Assembly (NCBI GenBank): GCA_947504725.1
Contig: CANNHN010000002.1
Coordinates: 372,001 to 436,000 of the forward strand
Direction: 5' to 3'
Length of the DNA: 64,000 nucleotides
DNA from: Bacteroidota bacterium
GTDB lineage: Bacteria > Bacteroidota > Bacteroidia > 2-12-FULL-35-15
Numbering within the stretch: the first letter of the stretch is position 1; every line of letters starts with the position of its first letter. A program made the position numbers and the translations under genes. Under the pieces are notes generated by a model. The model was not told the DNA's origin. It did not search any database and saw only the letters and a program-made list of their open reading frames with translations. Positions 28,257 through 38,782 of the stretch are shown here, piece by piece.

Positions 28257-30500
28257 ATGTTGCTAATCCAACAAAAAGCAAAAGAGAATCATTTTATCTA
28301 CATCACCTTATTGCTGATTGTTGCAATTGTGGGTTACTGGCAAATTTCATTTTTGAAATATTCAGTAACACACGACATGATTAATTGCTGGATTCCTTGG
28401 CGACATTATATTTCCGAGTCTTTACAAAATGGTCTTTTTCCTTTCTGGGATCCATATCAACAACTCGGTTATCCCATTCACGCTGATTTGCAAGGACCAA
28501 CTTGGTATTTAGAATCTCTGATTTTAGGAAGCACCATAGGACAATCTAATTATGTTGTTCAATTGCTTTTTGTGTTCTATGCTTTTATGGCTGGAATGGG
28601 AATGTATTTTTTATCTCTTTGTTTTCACGAAAATAAAAATGTAGCATTCATAACAGGTGTGTGTTATATGTTAAGTGGGTTTTTTGTTGCACACGTTCAG
28701 CATTTTTATGCAGTGATTGGTGCAGCATGGTTGCCATTCATCATTTTGAATTATTATAAGATGCATACTACCAAATCGTATAAGTATGCGATTTATGCTT
28801 CTTTGTTTTTGTTTTTTAATCTTACAGGAGGGAATCACACGTTTACATTTATACTAGCGTATTTATTTCTTGCTATCGGAGGATATTTTATAATTAGTGC
28901 AATACGAGAGAAAAAGAAAGAAATTGTTTTTCAAATATTGAAGTTAAATGCATTTTTTGTTTTGTTAACCACCGCGCTTTCTTCTGTTGTATTTGTTGTG
29001 TTCTTTCAAGTTAAGCCCTACATCGATCGATTGAGTGGAATGGATTATAAAAGTGCAGCTGTAAATCCATTGTCGCCACAATCTCTACTTTCGTTAGTTG
29101 TTCCTTTTTCAACAGTCAACAGTGTTGATTTTTTTAATACGGATCAATCGATGTGTAATGTATACATTGGAATAATCATTTTGCCATTTATTATTTTAGC
29201 ACTTATCAAAAGTAAAACAGGAATTGAAAAAGTTTTATTGGGCTTTGCATTTGTATGTTTACTAGCATCATTTGGTTCATACATTCCTGTGCATAAAGCT
29301 TTATACAGCATTTTCCCTTTTATGAATTTGTTTCGTTTCCCAAGTTATTTCAGTTTGTTTTCTATATTGATTTTATTGGTGTTAGGAGGAAAGCAACTTG
29401 CATTTACACTTTCATCATTTGTAATCAGCAAAGACAAATTGGTAAAAATTATTTCAGTACTGGTTGGTGCCATACTAATTCTATTGATTGTTGCCGTTAT
29501 AAAAAACAATAGTGCATCCTTTTTCTTTTTCGCAGATTACGAAACGATTTTTGATTTTATACGAGCGGCAAATTTTTATCAAAACATTGTTTTGCAAGGA
29601 ACAATTCAGTTAGTATTATTGATAGGACTTTTAATTACGATTATAAAAGCAGCTGAAAAATATCGTTTAGTTATCATCACACTTTTTGTTGTTGTTGATA
29701 TGATAGCAGCAACACAATTGAATATTGCGTATGTAGGCTTTTCACAAACATCACCAAAAGAATTACATGATTATGTTGCTACATTGCCTAAAGGGTTTCC
29801 AATTCCAACAATGAATAATATTTCTGAAAACACTGAAGAGATTGGACAACATCATGGATTGTACCGAAACACAAGTGTTTTTCATAAACGCATTTCAGCA
29901 GATGTTTTTAATTCGTTTTGTTTTAAAAATCAAGCAATGATGTTGGATTCCTTGCGACCTCTTTACGATTCTATGTTGCACAATCCGGTAGTGTATTTTT
30001 CGGATAATGTTTTTTCTGAAGCAGAATTGAAAAATGAAAAAGTAGAAATTACTCATGAAACAATAGTTTTAGAAGCAGCTGATTTTTCTAAAGTAGTCGC
30101 TCAAATTATACCTACTCAAAATGATTCAAAAGAAGCAAAAATCATTTCTTATCAACCAGATAAAATTGTAATTGATGGGAACACAAAAACTGCAGAGCTT
30201 TTGACGCTTTTGCAAAGTCAATATCCAGGCTGGAAAGCATTTGTTGATGGAAAAGAAACGGAAATATTTCTTTCCAATTATATGACGATGTCGATTGTAT
30301 TTCCCAAAGGGAAACACATAGTAGAATTTGTATATAAAAACAAACCCGTGATCATTGGAGGAATTATTTCCTATTCTGTTTTTATAATTGTTATGATTGT
30401 ATTGAGCATCGTTTGGATAAGAGAAAATAAAAGATATTTAATGGTTGGATTCATTTGGTTAATTTTATTAGGGACTGCAGGGCATTATTTTTTGTATTAA
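28257..30500 (+). CDS. YfhO-like polytopic membrane protein (putative glycosyltransferase)
   Basis: HDMINCWIPWRHYISESLQNGLFPFWDPYQQLGYPIHADLQGPTWYLESLIL; many TM segments; C-terminal SQYPGWKAFVDGKE. Confidence 0.7.
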   Translation: MLLIQQKAKENHFIYITLLLIVAIVGYWQISFLKYSVTHDMINCWIPWRHYISESLQNGLFPFWDPYQQLGYPIHADLQGPTWYLESLILGSTIGQSNYVVQLLFVFYAFMAGMGMYFLSLCFHENKNVAFITGVCYMLSGFFVAHVQHFYAVIGAAWLPFIILNYYKMHTTKSYKYAIYASLFLFFNLTGGNHTFTFILAYLFLAIGGYFIISAIREKKKEIVFQILKLNAFFVLLTTALSSVVFVVFFQVKPYIDRLSGMDYKSAAVNPLSPQSLLSLVVPFSTVNSVDFFNTDQSMCNVYIGIIILPFIILALIKSKTGIEKVLLGFAFVCLLASFGSYIPVHKALYSIFPFMNLFRFPSYFSLFSILILLVLGGKQLAFTLSSFVISKDKLVKIISVLVGAILILLIVAVIKNNSASFFFFADYETIFDFIRAANFYQNIVLQGTIQLVLLIGLLITIIKAAEKYRLVIITLFVVVDMIAATQLNIAYVGFSQTSPKELHDYVATLPKGFPIPTMNNISENTEEIGQHHGLYRNTSVFHKRISADVFNSFCFKNQAMMLDSLRPLYDSMLHNPVVYFSDNVFSEAELKNEKVEITHETIVLEAADFSKVVAQIIPTQNDSKEAKIISYQPDKIVIDGNTKTAELLTLLQSQYPGWKAFVDGKETEIFLSNYMTMSIVFPKGKHIVEFVYKNKPVIIGGIISYSVFIIVMIVLSIVWIRENKRYLMVGFIWLILLGTAGHYFLY

Positions 30501-30544
30501 TTCCCATAAAAAACATAAATTAGGACAATATTTAAAGACTACTC

Positions 30545-31543
30545 ATGAGTGAAACACATAAAATAGCTGTAATAGGAGGAGGAAGCTGGGCAACCGCAAT
30601 AGTAAAGATGCTTTGTAACAATGCAAAGGAAGTGCATTGGTGGGTTCGTAGTCAAGCAGTTGTTGATCATATCAATAAGTACAAACACAATCCTAATTAT
30701 TTAACATCCGTAGAATTTGAAACCTCTAAGTTGGTTTTGAGTCCTGATTTAAAAAGTGTGATTTCAAAAGCTGATATTTTAATTATGGCTGTTCCCTCAG
30801 CATTTTTGAAAGAAGCGTTAAAGGAATTAACCGATGTCGATTTTAAAAATAAAAAAGTATTTTCTGCAATTAAAGGAATTGTTCCAGAGCACAATTTGAT
30901 TGTGGGTGAATTTTTTAATACTCAATACAATATTCCTTTTGACGACATTGGCGTAATTACTGGCCCTTGTCACGCGGAAGAAGTGGCTATGGAAAAATTG
31001 TCGTACTTGACGATTGCTTCTCAAAATACAGCGAGTGCAATGTATGTGGCATCACAGCTTAATTGTCGTTATATCAAAACCACTGTTTCAGATGATATTT
31101 TTGGAACGGAGTTTTCAGCTGTTTTGAAAAACGTATTTGCCATCGCTAGTGGAATTTGTCACGGCTTAGGTTATGGAGATAATTTTCAAGCTGTTCTAAT
31201 TTCAAATGCTATTCAGGAAATAAAAGCATTTGTAGATGTGGTTCACCCAATTGATAGAGATATAAAAAGTTCAGCTTACCTTGGCGATTTGCTGGTTACG
31301 GCTTATTCGCAATTCAGTCGAAACAGAATGTTTGGCAACATGATTGGGAAAGGATATTCTGTTCGTTATGCCCAGTTAGAGATGAACATGGTTGCGGAGG
31401 GTTATTATGGCGTAAAATGCATTTATGAGATCAACAAAAAATACAAAGTGAACATGCCCATTACTGATGCTGTTTACAATATTGTATACGAAAAAATTTC
31501 CCCTGCAATTGAAATGAAATTGCTTACTGATAAATTATCTTAA
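30545..31543 (+). CDS. gpsA: Glycerol-3-phosphate dehydrogenase [NAD(P)+]
   Basis: IAVIGGGSWATAIVKML, AVPSAFLKE, VITGPCHAEEVAMEKLS, ALKNVFAIASGICHGLGYGDNFQAVLI. Confidence 0.92.
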   Translation: MSETHKIAVIGGGSWATAIVKMLCNNAKEVHWWVRSQAVVDHINKYKHNPNYLTSVEFETSKLVLSPDLKSVISKADILIMAVPSAFLKEALKELTDVDFKNKKVFSAIKGIVPEHNLIVGEFFNTQYNIPFDDIGVITGPCHAEEVAMEKLSYLTIASQNTASAMYVASQLNCRYIKTTVSDDIFGTEFSAVLKNVFAIASGICHGLGYGDNFQAVLISNAIQEIKAFVDVVHPIDRDIKSSAYLGDLLVTAYSQFSRNRMFGNMIGKGYSVRYAQLEMNMVAEGYYGVKCIYEINKKYKVNMPITDAVYNIVYEKISPAIEMKLLTDKLS

Positions 31544-31555
31544 TTCTTTTTAAGA

Positions 31556-33559
31556 ATGAACTTCTCCAATAAAAAGTCAATACCGTTACTTGTATTGTTT
31601 CTTTTGGCACTAAGTTTATTGTTGTATCATACAACCGTTTTTCTTCCTCCTTCTTTCGCTCATGCCTGGACACAAAGCGAACGGTATGCCATTTCTTTAC
31701 AATTTCTAAATAATGGTTTTGATGTTTTTCACCCTGCTACGTTTAACTTACAAACAGTGGATGGAATCACACGGATGGATCTTCCGCTGAACGAATTTAT
31801 TGCTGCAATTCTGATGAAAATTTTCGGAACAACTTCTCCAGTTGTTTTTAGATTATATATGCTTTCTATAAGCATAATAGGACTAACATTTTTATACCTG
31901 CTTGCAAAAAAAATTACGGCATCCGATTTAAAATCCTCGATTGTTGTTGCTTTTGTTTTTCTTTCTCCTTTGTACACCTATTACCAGGTCGGTTTTATTC
32001 CTTGTGTTCCTGCAATTGCATTTGTATTTATTGCCTATTATTTTTTATACGCATATAAAACTGATCTAAAAAGAAAACACTTTTTCATTAGCATCTTTTT
32101 CTTTTTTCTGGCTGCAATAATTCGTTTCCCGTTTTTTGTATTTCTTCTTGGCTTGCTACTTCAACAGTTGTATTGTGCTTATAAAAACAAGAGACTTTTC
32201 CGTCACGAGCTGTTTGCGTTTCTGGCAGTCTTTGGTTTATTTATAAGCTACTATTTTTATAATGTTCATTTAGGCCGCCTCTATGGCAACATGTTCCTTG
32301 ATCGGTTCCTTCCTGCTAAAAGCTTTGGTGAACTTATTATAATTATAAAGTTCATTTACCAGCATTGGCTCTTTCAATATTTTAGTTTCTGGCATTATGT
32401 TTTGCTTTTCATTTCTCTTGTTTGCGCAGTGCTTGCTTATAGAAAAGGAAGATTGATAGAAAATAGAGCCATGTGGTTCAATTTGTTTATTGTGGGGAGT
32501 GGAACTGTGCTTTATTTTTTATTAATGGCTTGTCAGTATTTTGATCACGATTATTATTTTTTAGATTCAATTTTTGTCCCAGTAGTTTTGTTGTTCTTGT
32601 TTTCTATAAAAAATGTTTCGATCGAAAAGCAGAACCGGAATCTTGCTTTCTTCTTTGTCGCTTGCATATGCATGATGTTCATGTTTGGCGATTCCAGAAA
32701 AAATCAATTCGACAGATATTCGTATAATAATTTGGACAGATCTGAAATAACAAGGCGCAATTTCGAAGGGTCAGAACTTTTTTTGGATTCCATTGGAATT
32801 TCGAAAGATGCAAAAATGTTGGTGATTGATGCCTATTCTACAAATATTCCACTTTATATGATGAACAGAAAAGGGTATACAGTTTATCAAACGAATAGAG
32901 ATAATCCATTGGTTTTTTTATTTCAGAAAAAATGGGACTATTTAGTTATTCAAGATCAATTTTTATTTTCGGATGTTTTAAAATATTATCCAATTGTTGC
33001 TTCAGTGATTGAGCCTGTTGCTGGAAATGGGAGAATCAGCGTTTATAAAAGAAATAAGGAATTGAAGAAAAGATCTGTTGAAGAGTTGTTGCAATTGGAT
33101 AAGAAAAAATGTCTGATTGAGGAGACGAATGATTTTGAAGAAAAAAAAGCAGGACATTTTACCACTGCTGAAAACACCCGTAGTTCTGAATTCTATACTA
33201 CATATGCTGTTTTGGATTCAATTACAGAGTTTGGTGTTTCTTATCAAATAGGCGCAAACGAGTTAAAAAGCAACTATAATTTGTCGATAAGAAACTCGTT
33301 CAATTTTTTCTCTTACGATTTGTCAGGAATAAAAATAGTGGCTACTATTTCTAATGAAGGGAAGACAATATTCTATGAAAATTATTTGTTAAGTGATTAT
33401 TACAAAGGAACAGCACGAAAGACACAAAGGGGTGTTTTTTATTTTACTTTACCTGAATTCAGAAGTAAAAATGATATTTTATCAATTTATCTGTGGAACC
33501 CTAGTAAGAAAGAACTGGCATACGATAATTTTAAGATTTCTGTTTATAGTAGTCAGTAA
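31556..33559 (+). CDS. Polytopic membrane protein, glycosyltransferase family 39-like
   Basis: LPPSFAHAWTQSERYAISLQFLNNGFDVFHPATFN; multiple TM segments. Confidence 0.55.
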   Translation: MNFSNKKSIPLLVLFLLALSLLLYHTTVFLPPSFAHAWTQSERYAISLQFLNNGFDVFHPATFNLQTVDGITRMDLPLNEFIAAILMKIFGTTSPVVFRLYMLSISIIGLTFLYLLAKKITASDLKSSIVVAFVFLSPLYTYYQVGFIPCVPAIAFVFIAYYFLYAYKTDLKRKHFFISIFFFFLAAIIRFPFFVFLLGLLLQQLYCAYKNKRLFRHELFAFLAVFGLFISYYFYNVHLGRLYGNMFLDRFLPAKSFGELIIIIKFIYQHWLFQYFSFWHYVLLFISLVCAVLAYRKGRLIENRAMWFNLFIVGSGTVLYFLLMACQYFDHDYYFLDSIFVPVVLLFLFSIKNVSIEKQNRNLAFFFVACICMMFMFGDSRKNQFDRYSYNNLDRSEITRRNFEGSELFLDSIGISKDAKMLVIDAYSTNIPLYMMNRKGYTVYQTNRDNPLVFLFQKKWDYLVIQDQFLFSDVLKYYPIVASVIEPVAGNGRISVYKRNKELKKRSVEELLQLDKKKCLIEETNDFEEKKAGHFTTAENTRSSEFYTTYAVLDSITEFGVSYQIGANELKSNYNLSIRNSFNFFSYDLSGIKIVATISNEGKTIFYENYLLSDYYKGTARKTQRGVFYFTLPEFRSKNDILSIYLWNPSKKELAYDNFKISVYSSQ

Positions 33560-35336
33560 TCGTTTTTGCTTTAGATTTCCCTACAACACTTGCTATTTCT
33601 TCTTCAGTTGCTTCTTTTACCTTTTTAACAGATTTAAAATGAGACAATAATTTTTGAGCAGTTGTATCGCTTATTCCTTTTATTTCGGTCAGTTCTGTTT
33701 TTAAAGTTCCTTTGTCGCGCTTGTTTCGATGGTGGGTTATTCCAAAACGGTGTGCTTCATCTCTTATCTGTTGGATTATTTTTAATGATTCACTTCTTTT
33801 ATCCAAATACAATGGGATAGAATCTCCTGGAAAATAAATTTCTTCCAGTTTTTTAGCAATCCCGATGATGGCAACTTTTCCCTTTAACCCTAATTTATCT
33901 AAGCTTTCCAAAGCAGAACTTAATTGTCCTTTTCCACCATCTATCACAATCAACTGGGGCATCGATTGATTTTCTTCCAGCACTCTTTTGTATCTTCTGT
34001 ATATAATTTCTTCCATCGAAGCAAAATCATCGGGCCCTTCCACCGTTTTAATATTGAAATGACGATAATCTTTTTTGCTAGGTTTACAGTCTTTAAAAAC
34101 AGTCATGGCTGCAACAGGATAAGCTCCTTGAAAGTTAGAATTGTCAAAACATTCAATATGACGAGGCTCTTCCGTTAAGCGCAAATCTTTTTTCATTTGC
34201 TCCAAAATACGTTTTGTATGTCTCTCAGGGTCTATTAAATTTTCTTGTTTAATTTTTTCTCTTTTGTAATAGTTGACATTTCGTTCAGACAACTCGAGCA
34301 AATGTTTTTTATCACCACGTTGAGGAACTGTAAATTCGATTCCTGGAAATTCAGTTTCTATTTCAAAAGGAACAATTACTTCTTTGGCATCGCTGTGAAA
34401 ACGTTCCCGCAATTCAACGATAGAAAGCGCTAATAATTCTTGATTGCTTTCATCTAATTTCTTTTTTAGTTCTATAGTATGACCTTGAATAATTGAACCA
34501 TTAACAACTTTTAAGAAATTGACATAAGCCGTTTTTTCATCTGAAGTAATTGAAAATACATCTACGTTTGTAATGGTAGGACTAACGACTGTGGATTTAC
34601 TTTGAAATTTTTCCAAAGCATCAATTTTTTCTTTGATAACATGAGCTTTTTCAAACTCTAACTTTTCAACATGTTGATTTAGCAATGTTTTTAAATGTTT
34701 AGAAACAGTGCTGATATTTCCCTTTGTAATCTCTTTTATATTAGAAATAGTTTGATTGTATTCTTCTTCACTTTCATTGCCGATACACGGTGCTTTGCAA
34801 TTCCCGATGTGGTATTCCAAACACACTTTGAATTTCTTCGCTTTGACATTTTCTGTACTTAAGTTAAAATTACAATTCCGCAATTTAAAAAGTTGTTTTA
34901 TTAAATCTAAAACAGTGTGCATTACTTTAACCGAAGCATATGGACCAAAGTAGAGTGAGCCGTCCTTTACAATGTTACGAGTAGAAAAAACTCGTGGAAA
35001 GCGTTCATTCTTAATACAAATCCACGGATATGTTTTATCATCTTTTAATAAAACATTGTAGCGAGGCTGGTATTTTTTTATCAGATTATTTTCTAGAAGA
35101 AGCGCATCTAATTCGGTATCGACTATGATAAATTTAATGTCGACAATTTTTTTAACAAGTATTTTTGTTTTCCCATTTTCAGATTGATCTTTATTGAAAT
35201 AGGAGGAAACTCTTTTTTTAAGGTTTTTTGCTTTCCCAACATAGATAATCTTTCCATCAGCATCATAATATTGATACACGCCAGGGTTGTCTGGCATTGA
35301 TTTAACAAGAGCGTTGATGTGTTCTGATTTTTCCAC
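33531..35336 (-). CDS. uvrC: Excinuclease ABC subunit C
   Basis: GIY-YIG (PGVYQYYDADGKIIYVGKAKNLKKRVSSYF), UVR domain, ECFDNSNFQGAYPVAAMTVF, DGGKGQL. Confidence 0.96.
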   Translation of the reverse strand: MEKSEHINALVKSMPDNPGVYQYYDADGKIIYVGKAKNLKKRVSSYFNKDQSENGKTKILVKKIVDIKFIIVDTELDALLLENNLIKKYQPRYNVLLKDDKTYPWICIKNERFPRVFSTRNIVKDGSLYFGPYASVKVMHTVLDLIKQLFKLRNCNFNLSTENVKAKKFKVCLEYHIGNCKAPCIGNESEEEYNQTISNIKEITKGNISTVSKHLKTLLNQHVEKLEFEKAHVIKEKIDALEKFQSKSTVVSPTITNVDVFSITSDEKTAYVNFLKVVNGSIIQGHTIELKKKLDESNQELLALSIVELRERFHSDAKEVIVPFEIETEFPGIEFTVPQRGDKKHLLELSERNVNYYKREKIKQENLIDPERHTKRILEQMKKDLRLTEEPRHIECFDNSNFQGAYPVAAMTVFKDCKPSKKDYRHFNIKTVEGPDDFASMEEIIYRRYKRVLEENQSMPQLIVIDGGKGQLSSALESLDKLGLKGKVAIIGIAKKLEEIYFPGDSIPLYLDKRSESLKIIQQIRDEAHRFGITHHRNKRDKGTLKTELTEIKGISDTTAQKLLSHFKSVKKVKEATEEEIASVVGKSKAKTITDYYKQKS

Positions 35337-35344
35337 GAATTACA

Positions 35345-35352
35345 CAAATATA
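35345..35352 (-). promoter_or_regulatory. Bacteroidota-type -7 box for uvrC
   Basis: TATATTTG on minus strand upstream of ATG 35336. Confidence 0.5.
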
Positions 35353-35357
35353 AAAAC

Positions 35358-35400
35358 AAAAAACGTCCTTCCGTGTATATTCGGATAGGACGTTTTTTAA
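35358..35400. terminator. Hairpin terminator between two minus-strand genes
   Basis: AAAAAACGTCCttccg...cggataGGACGTTTTTT. Confidence 0.75.
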
Positions 35401-35412
35401 ATAAAAAATTAA

Positions 35413-36327
35413 TTATTTGCTTAAAGTAATTTTTTTGGTGATCACTTGAGTATCTGTAATAAAACGAATAAAATAATTTCCGTTTGCGAATTTGGACAGA
35501 TCAATTGATTGTCTAGCATTGGAAGTTGTTTCTTTAGTTAAGATCACATTTCCGATAATATCAGAAACAGTGATTGTGATTTTTCCGGTCAAGTCATCTA
35601 AATCTGCAAAACATAGTCCTGTTGAAGGATTCGGATAAACTGAAGTAGAAGGTTTATTTTTTTCAGCAATTCCAGTTGCCAATGCAGAGCTACCAATAAA
35701 GTTCACATTGTCAATACTAAATGTTCCACCTGTTCCTTCTGCATTGTATGCATAAAAACGGAATGTAACAGGTGCGGAAAGATTCATGAAAGAAGCGCCT
35801 AAAACGATAATGTTTCTAGTTTGAACAGTTGTGATATCTCTTTTAAGAAAGAAAACATTTCCTGCTTGAACATCTACGTTTGTAGTTGGTAAACCATAAA
35901 CTGCGGTTAAGTTAGAAGCATAACCATCTAAACTAGAACGAACGCAGTAGGTTCTAACACCTGTTCCTGAACGTTCGAAATCAAATTTTATTGAATCACC
36001 CGTTATTGTATATCCTGCAGACGGAGTTAATGTAACTTCATAATATTCACCAAGATTAACAATGCCGGTCATTCCAGAATACAAAGTATCACCAGGGCCA
36101 CCAGTTGAACCCAATGCCCAATTTGAAAAATCAAATCGAAATGCTGCTAATGAATTTGGTGGAGTTCCAATTGCGGTAAAACTACCGCATGTTAATCCTG
36201 TTCCAACAGGAACAAAACTTGGGTCTGTTGTTCCTGATGTAGTTTTTACACTATCAAAAGTGTATAAAAGTTGTGCGTTTGCAATTCCCGAAAAAATAAT
36301 TGCAATAAAGAGTAGCGTTTTTTTCAT
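35413..36327 (-). CDS. T9SS type A sorting-domain-containing secreted protein
   Basis: Signal peptide MKKTLLFIAIIFSGIANAQ; C-terminal VYPNPSTGLCFADLDDLTGKITITVSDIIGNVILTKE...FIRFITDTQVITKKITLSK. Confidence 0.88.
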   Translation of the reverse strand: MKKTLLFIAIIFSGIANAQLLYTFDSVKTTSGTTDPSFVPVGTGLTCGSFTAIGTPPNSLAAFRFDFSNWALGSTGGPGDTLYSGMTGIVNLGEYYEVTLTPSAGYTITGDSIKFDFERSGTGVRTYCVRSSLDGYASNLTAVYGLPTTNVDVQAGNVFFLKRDITTVQTRNIIVLGASFMNLSAPVTFRFYAYNAEGTGGTFSIDNVNFIGSSALATGIAEKNKPSTSVYPNPSTGLCFADLDDLTGKITITVSDIIGNVILTKETTSNARQSIDLSKFANGNYFIRFITDTQVITKKITLSK

Positions 36328-36342
36328 GTTCGTAGTTTTTAA

Positions 36343-36909
36343 TTATTTATTGTTGTATGCACTCATCGTGCGTTGTAATCCTATAGTAGCAAAGCCTTGT
36401 ATCATTTCAATTGCAAGTTTTACTCTTGGTTCTAATCCTTTTTTTTCTTCATCATCCCATTTACCTAAAACGTAATCCACTTGTTTGCCTTTTGCGAATT
36501 CACTTCCAACTCCAAAACGTAATCGTGCATATTCAGAACTTGCTAATGTTTCTTGAATACTTTTTAATCCATTGTGTCCCCCATCACTTCCTTTTCCTTT
36601 CATTCGAACCGATCCGAAAGGCAAAGCTAAGTCATCTGTAATGATTAAAACATTTTCTTTTGCAATTTTCTCCGCTTGCATCCAATAGTTTACCGCTTTT
36701 CCACTCAGATTCATGTAAGTAGAAGGTTTTATTAAAAACAATGTTTTTCCTTTAAACTTATAAGTTGCAATAGAAGCGAGCTTGTCAACACCAAATTTGA
36801 AATTGTTTTCTTTTGCAATTGAATCCAAAATAGTGAATCCGATATTGTGTCGTGTATCTTCATACTCCTCTCCAATGTTTCCTAATCCAACAATTAAAAA
36901 TTTACTCAT
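36343..36909 (-). CDS. pth: Peptidyl-tRNA hydrolase
   Basis: FLIVGLGNIGEEYEDTRHNIGF, LIKPSTYMNLSGKAV, GSDGGHNGLKSI. Confidence 0.95.
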   Translation of the reverse strand: MSKFLIVGLGNIGEEYEDTRHNIGFTILDSIAKENNFKFGVDKLASIATYKFKGKTLFLIKPSTYMNLSGKAVNYWMQAEKIAKENVLIITDDLALPFGSVRMKGKGSDGGHNGLKSIQETLASSEYARLRFGVGSEFAKGKQVDYVLGKWDDEEKKGLEPRVKLAIEMIQGFATIGLQRTMSAYNNK

Positions 36910-36946
36910 ACATCAAAAATACAAAATCCATCCAACTCGTAAAAAT

Positions 36947-36987
36947 AAAAATCCCGCTATCACGAAAGTTTCGGATGCGGGATTTTA
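36947..36987. terminator. Hairpin terminator downstream of rplY
   Basis: AAAAATCCCGC...GCGGGATTTT. Confidence 0.75.
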
Positions 36988-37001
36988 ATGTTAAGGAAGA
37001 A

Positions 37002-37634
37002 TTATTTTTTTGCAGCAGGCTTAGCGGCAGCAGCAGCAGGTGTAGCAGCAGCAGCAGCAGGTGCAGCAGTTTTTGTTTCTTCAACAGCAGCAGCACGCGT
37101 AACTTGAACGTTAACAACAGTAACGTTAGCAGCATTTAAAAATGTTAGTCCATCAAATTTCAAGTCACTAACTCGAACCAAATCACCGATTTCTAAGTTG
37201 TTGATAGCGATATCAATTGTATCAGGCATTTTTTCTACTAAACCTTTTACTTTTAATGTTTTTAATTTTTTATTCAATTTACCACCATTTCTAACTCCTG
37301 GAGAAGTTCCAGTTGTTTTTACTGGGATGCTCATTGTTACTGGTTTCCCAGCAATGATTTCTAAAAAATCAACATGTAAAAGATTGTCTTTTACACTGTG
37401 GAATTGTGCTTCTTGTAAGATAGCTTTGAATTTTTTTCCGTCAACGTCTAAGTCCACTGTATTTACGTGTGGAGTATAAATCAAGTCTTTAAAGTCTGCT
37501 TCTAACACAGAAAAGTGAACTTGTTCTTTACCTCCGTACAATACACATGGCACTCGCTTTGCATTTCTCAAAGCTGTTGCATCTGTTTTCCCTACGTTCG
37601 CTCTTGGCGAACCGCTAATAGATACTGATTTCAT
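37002..37634 (-). CDS. rplY: 50S ribosomal protein L25/general stress protein Ctc, with Ala/Lys-rich C-terminal tail
   Basis: ISGSPRANVGKTDATALRNAKRVPCVLYGGKEQVHFSV; tail APAAAAATPAAAAAKPAAKK. Confidence 0.93.
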   Translation of the reverse strand: MKSVSISGSPRANVGKTDATALRNAKRVPCVLYGGKEQVHFSVLEADFKDLIYTPHVNTVDLDVDGKKFKAILQEAQFHSVKDNLLHVDFLEIIAGKPVTMSIPVKTTGTSPGVRNGGKLNKKLKTLKVKGLVEKMPDTIDIAINNLEIGDLVRVSDLKFDGLTFLNAANVTVVNVQVTRAAAVEETKTAAPAAAAATPAAAAAKPAAKK

Positions 37635-37712
37635 TTTGTTATTTTATTTGTTTGTTGATTGTTGCGCCAGCCAATCAACGTTTATATATAATTGGCGCAA
37701 TGTCTTTACTAT

Positions 37713-38648
37713 TTATGATACAATAAAATTGGAGCTGATGGATTCGAAGCTATGCACACTGTGCAATACTTTTCCGAATAATTCGGCAACCGATAGTACT
37801 TTAATTTTGCTAGATTGTTGAGTTAAAGGAATGGTATCTGTTACCACCAACTCTAAAATTCTTGATTTTTCAATGTTTTCGTAAGCCTTTCCGGAAAGAA
37901 CAGCATGTGTACAAACTGCTCTAACACTATTAGCGCCTCTATCCAACATCATGTCCGCTGCTTTTGTCAATGTTCCGCCAGTATCAATTAAGTCGTCCAC
38001 CAATACAATGTCTTTCCCTTCTACATCACCAATAACGGTCATACTCTCAATTACATTTGCTTTTGCACGTTGTTTGTAACAAATAACGATATCTGATTTC
38101 AAAAATTTTGCATAAGCATTCGCTCTTTTAGAGCCACCCATATCTGGTGCCGCCATCGTTAAATTTGGCAAATTCAATCCTTGTATATAAGGTAAAAAGA
38201 TAGAAGAAGCATATAAGTGATCAACAGGGAAATCGAAAAATCCTTGAATCTGATCTGCATGTAAGTCCATGGTAACAATGCGTGTAGCTCCTGCCGCAGA
38301 AAGCAAGTTCGCAACCATTTTAGCGCCAATAGCAACACGGGGTTGATCCTTACGATCCTGACGAGCATACCCAAAATAAGGTAAAACCGCGATAATTTGA
38401 TGAGCTGAAGCGCGTTTTGCCGCATCAATCATCAATAAAAGTTCAAATAAATTATCTACAGGAGGCATAGTGGACTGTATAATAAACACATCGCTTCCAC
38501 GCACAGTTTCTTCGTAAGAAGTCTGCATTTCCCCATCGCTAAAGCGAAGAAGAGAAACTTTACCCAATTCTTGTCCATACGTTTTAGCGATGTTTTCAGC
38601 TAAAGTGCGAGTGGTGGAGCCCGAGAATAATTTTACTTTATAGTTCAT
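37713..38648 (-). CDS. prs: Ribose-phosphate pyrophosphokinase
   Basis: VKLFSGSTTRTLAENIAKTYGQELGKVSLLRFSDGEMQTSYEETVRGSDVFIIQST; VLVDDLIDTGGTLTKAAD. Confidence 0.96.
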   Translation of the reverse strand: MNYKVKLFSGSTTRTLAENIAKTYGQELGKVSLLRFSDGEMQTSYEETVRGSDVFIIQSTMPPVDNLFELLLMIDAAKRASAHQIIAVLPYFGYARQDRKDQPRVAIGAKMVANLLSAAGATRIVTMDLHADQIQGFFDFPVDHLYASSIFLPYIQGLNLPNLTMAAPDMGGSKRANAYAKFLKSDIVICYKQRAKANVIESMTVIGDVEGKDIVLVDDLIDTGGTLTKAADMMLDRGANSVRAVCTHAVLSGKAYENIEKSRILELVVTDTIPLTQQSSKIKVLSVAELFGKVLHSVHSFESISSNFIVS

Positions 38649-38668
38649 TGCCTTTTTTATAAGGGTTG

Positions 38669-38676
38669 CAAATGTA
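38669..38676 (-). promoter_or_regulatory. Bacteroidota-type -7 box for prs
   Basis: TACATTTG on minus strand. Confidence 0.5.
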
Positions 38677-38782
38677 GTAAAAAACGGACCTTTGACAAAG
38701 AAAATTCATGGTTTTAGTCGTATTTTTTTGCTAATCCAAAACAAATCGATAGTTTTGCGTCCCGCTTTCCCAAATTATCAAT

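Noticed and set aside
34255-34286. TTGTTTAA inside uvrC
   Set aside because: No TTAAACAA at N16, and the site lies in coding sequence.
37015-37095. GCA trinucleotide repeat as a microsatellite or phase-variable tract
   Set aside because: Explained by the Ala-rich L25 C-terminal tail, common in this protein; length is a multiple of three, so no phase switching.
36902-37139. Leu- or Ser-rich ORFs over the rplY tail
   Set aside because: Out-of-frame or antisense readings of the GCA-rich region encoding the Ala-rich L25 tail.
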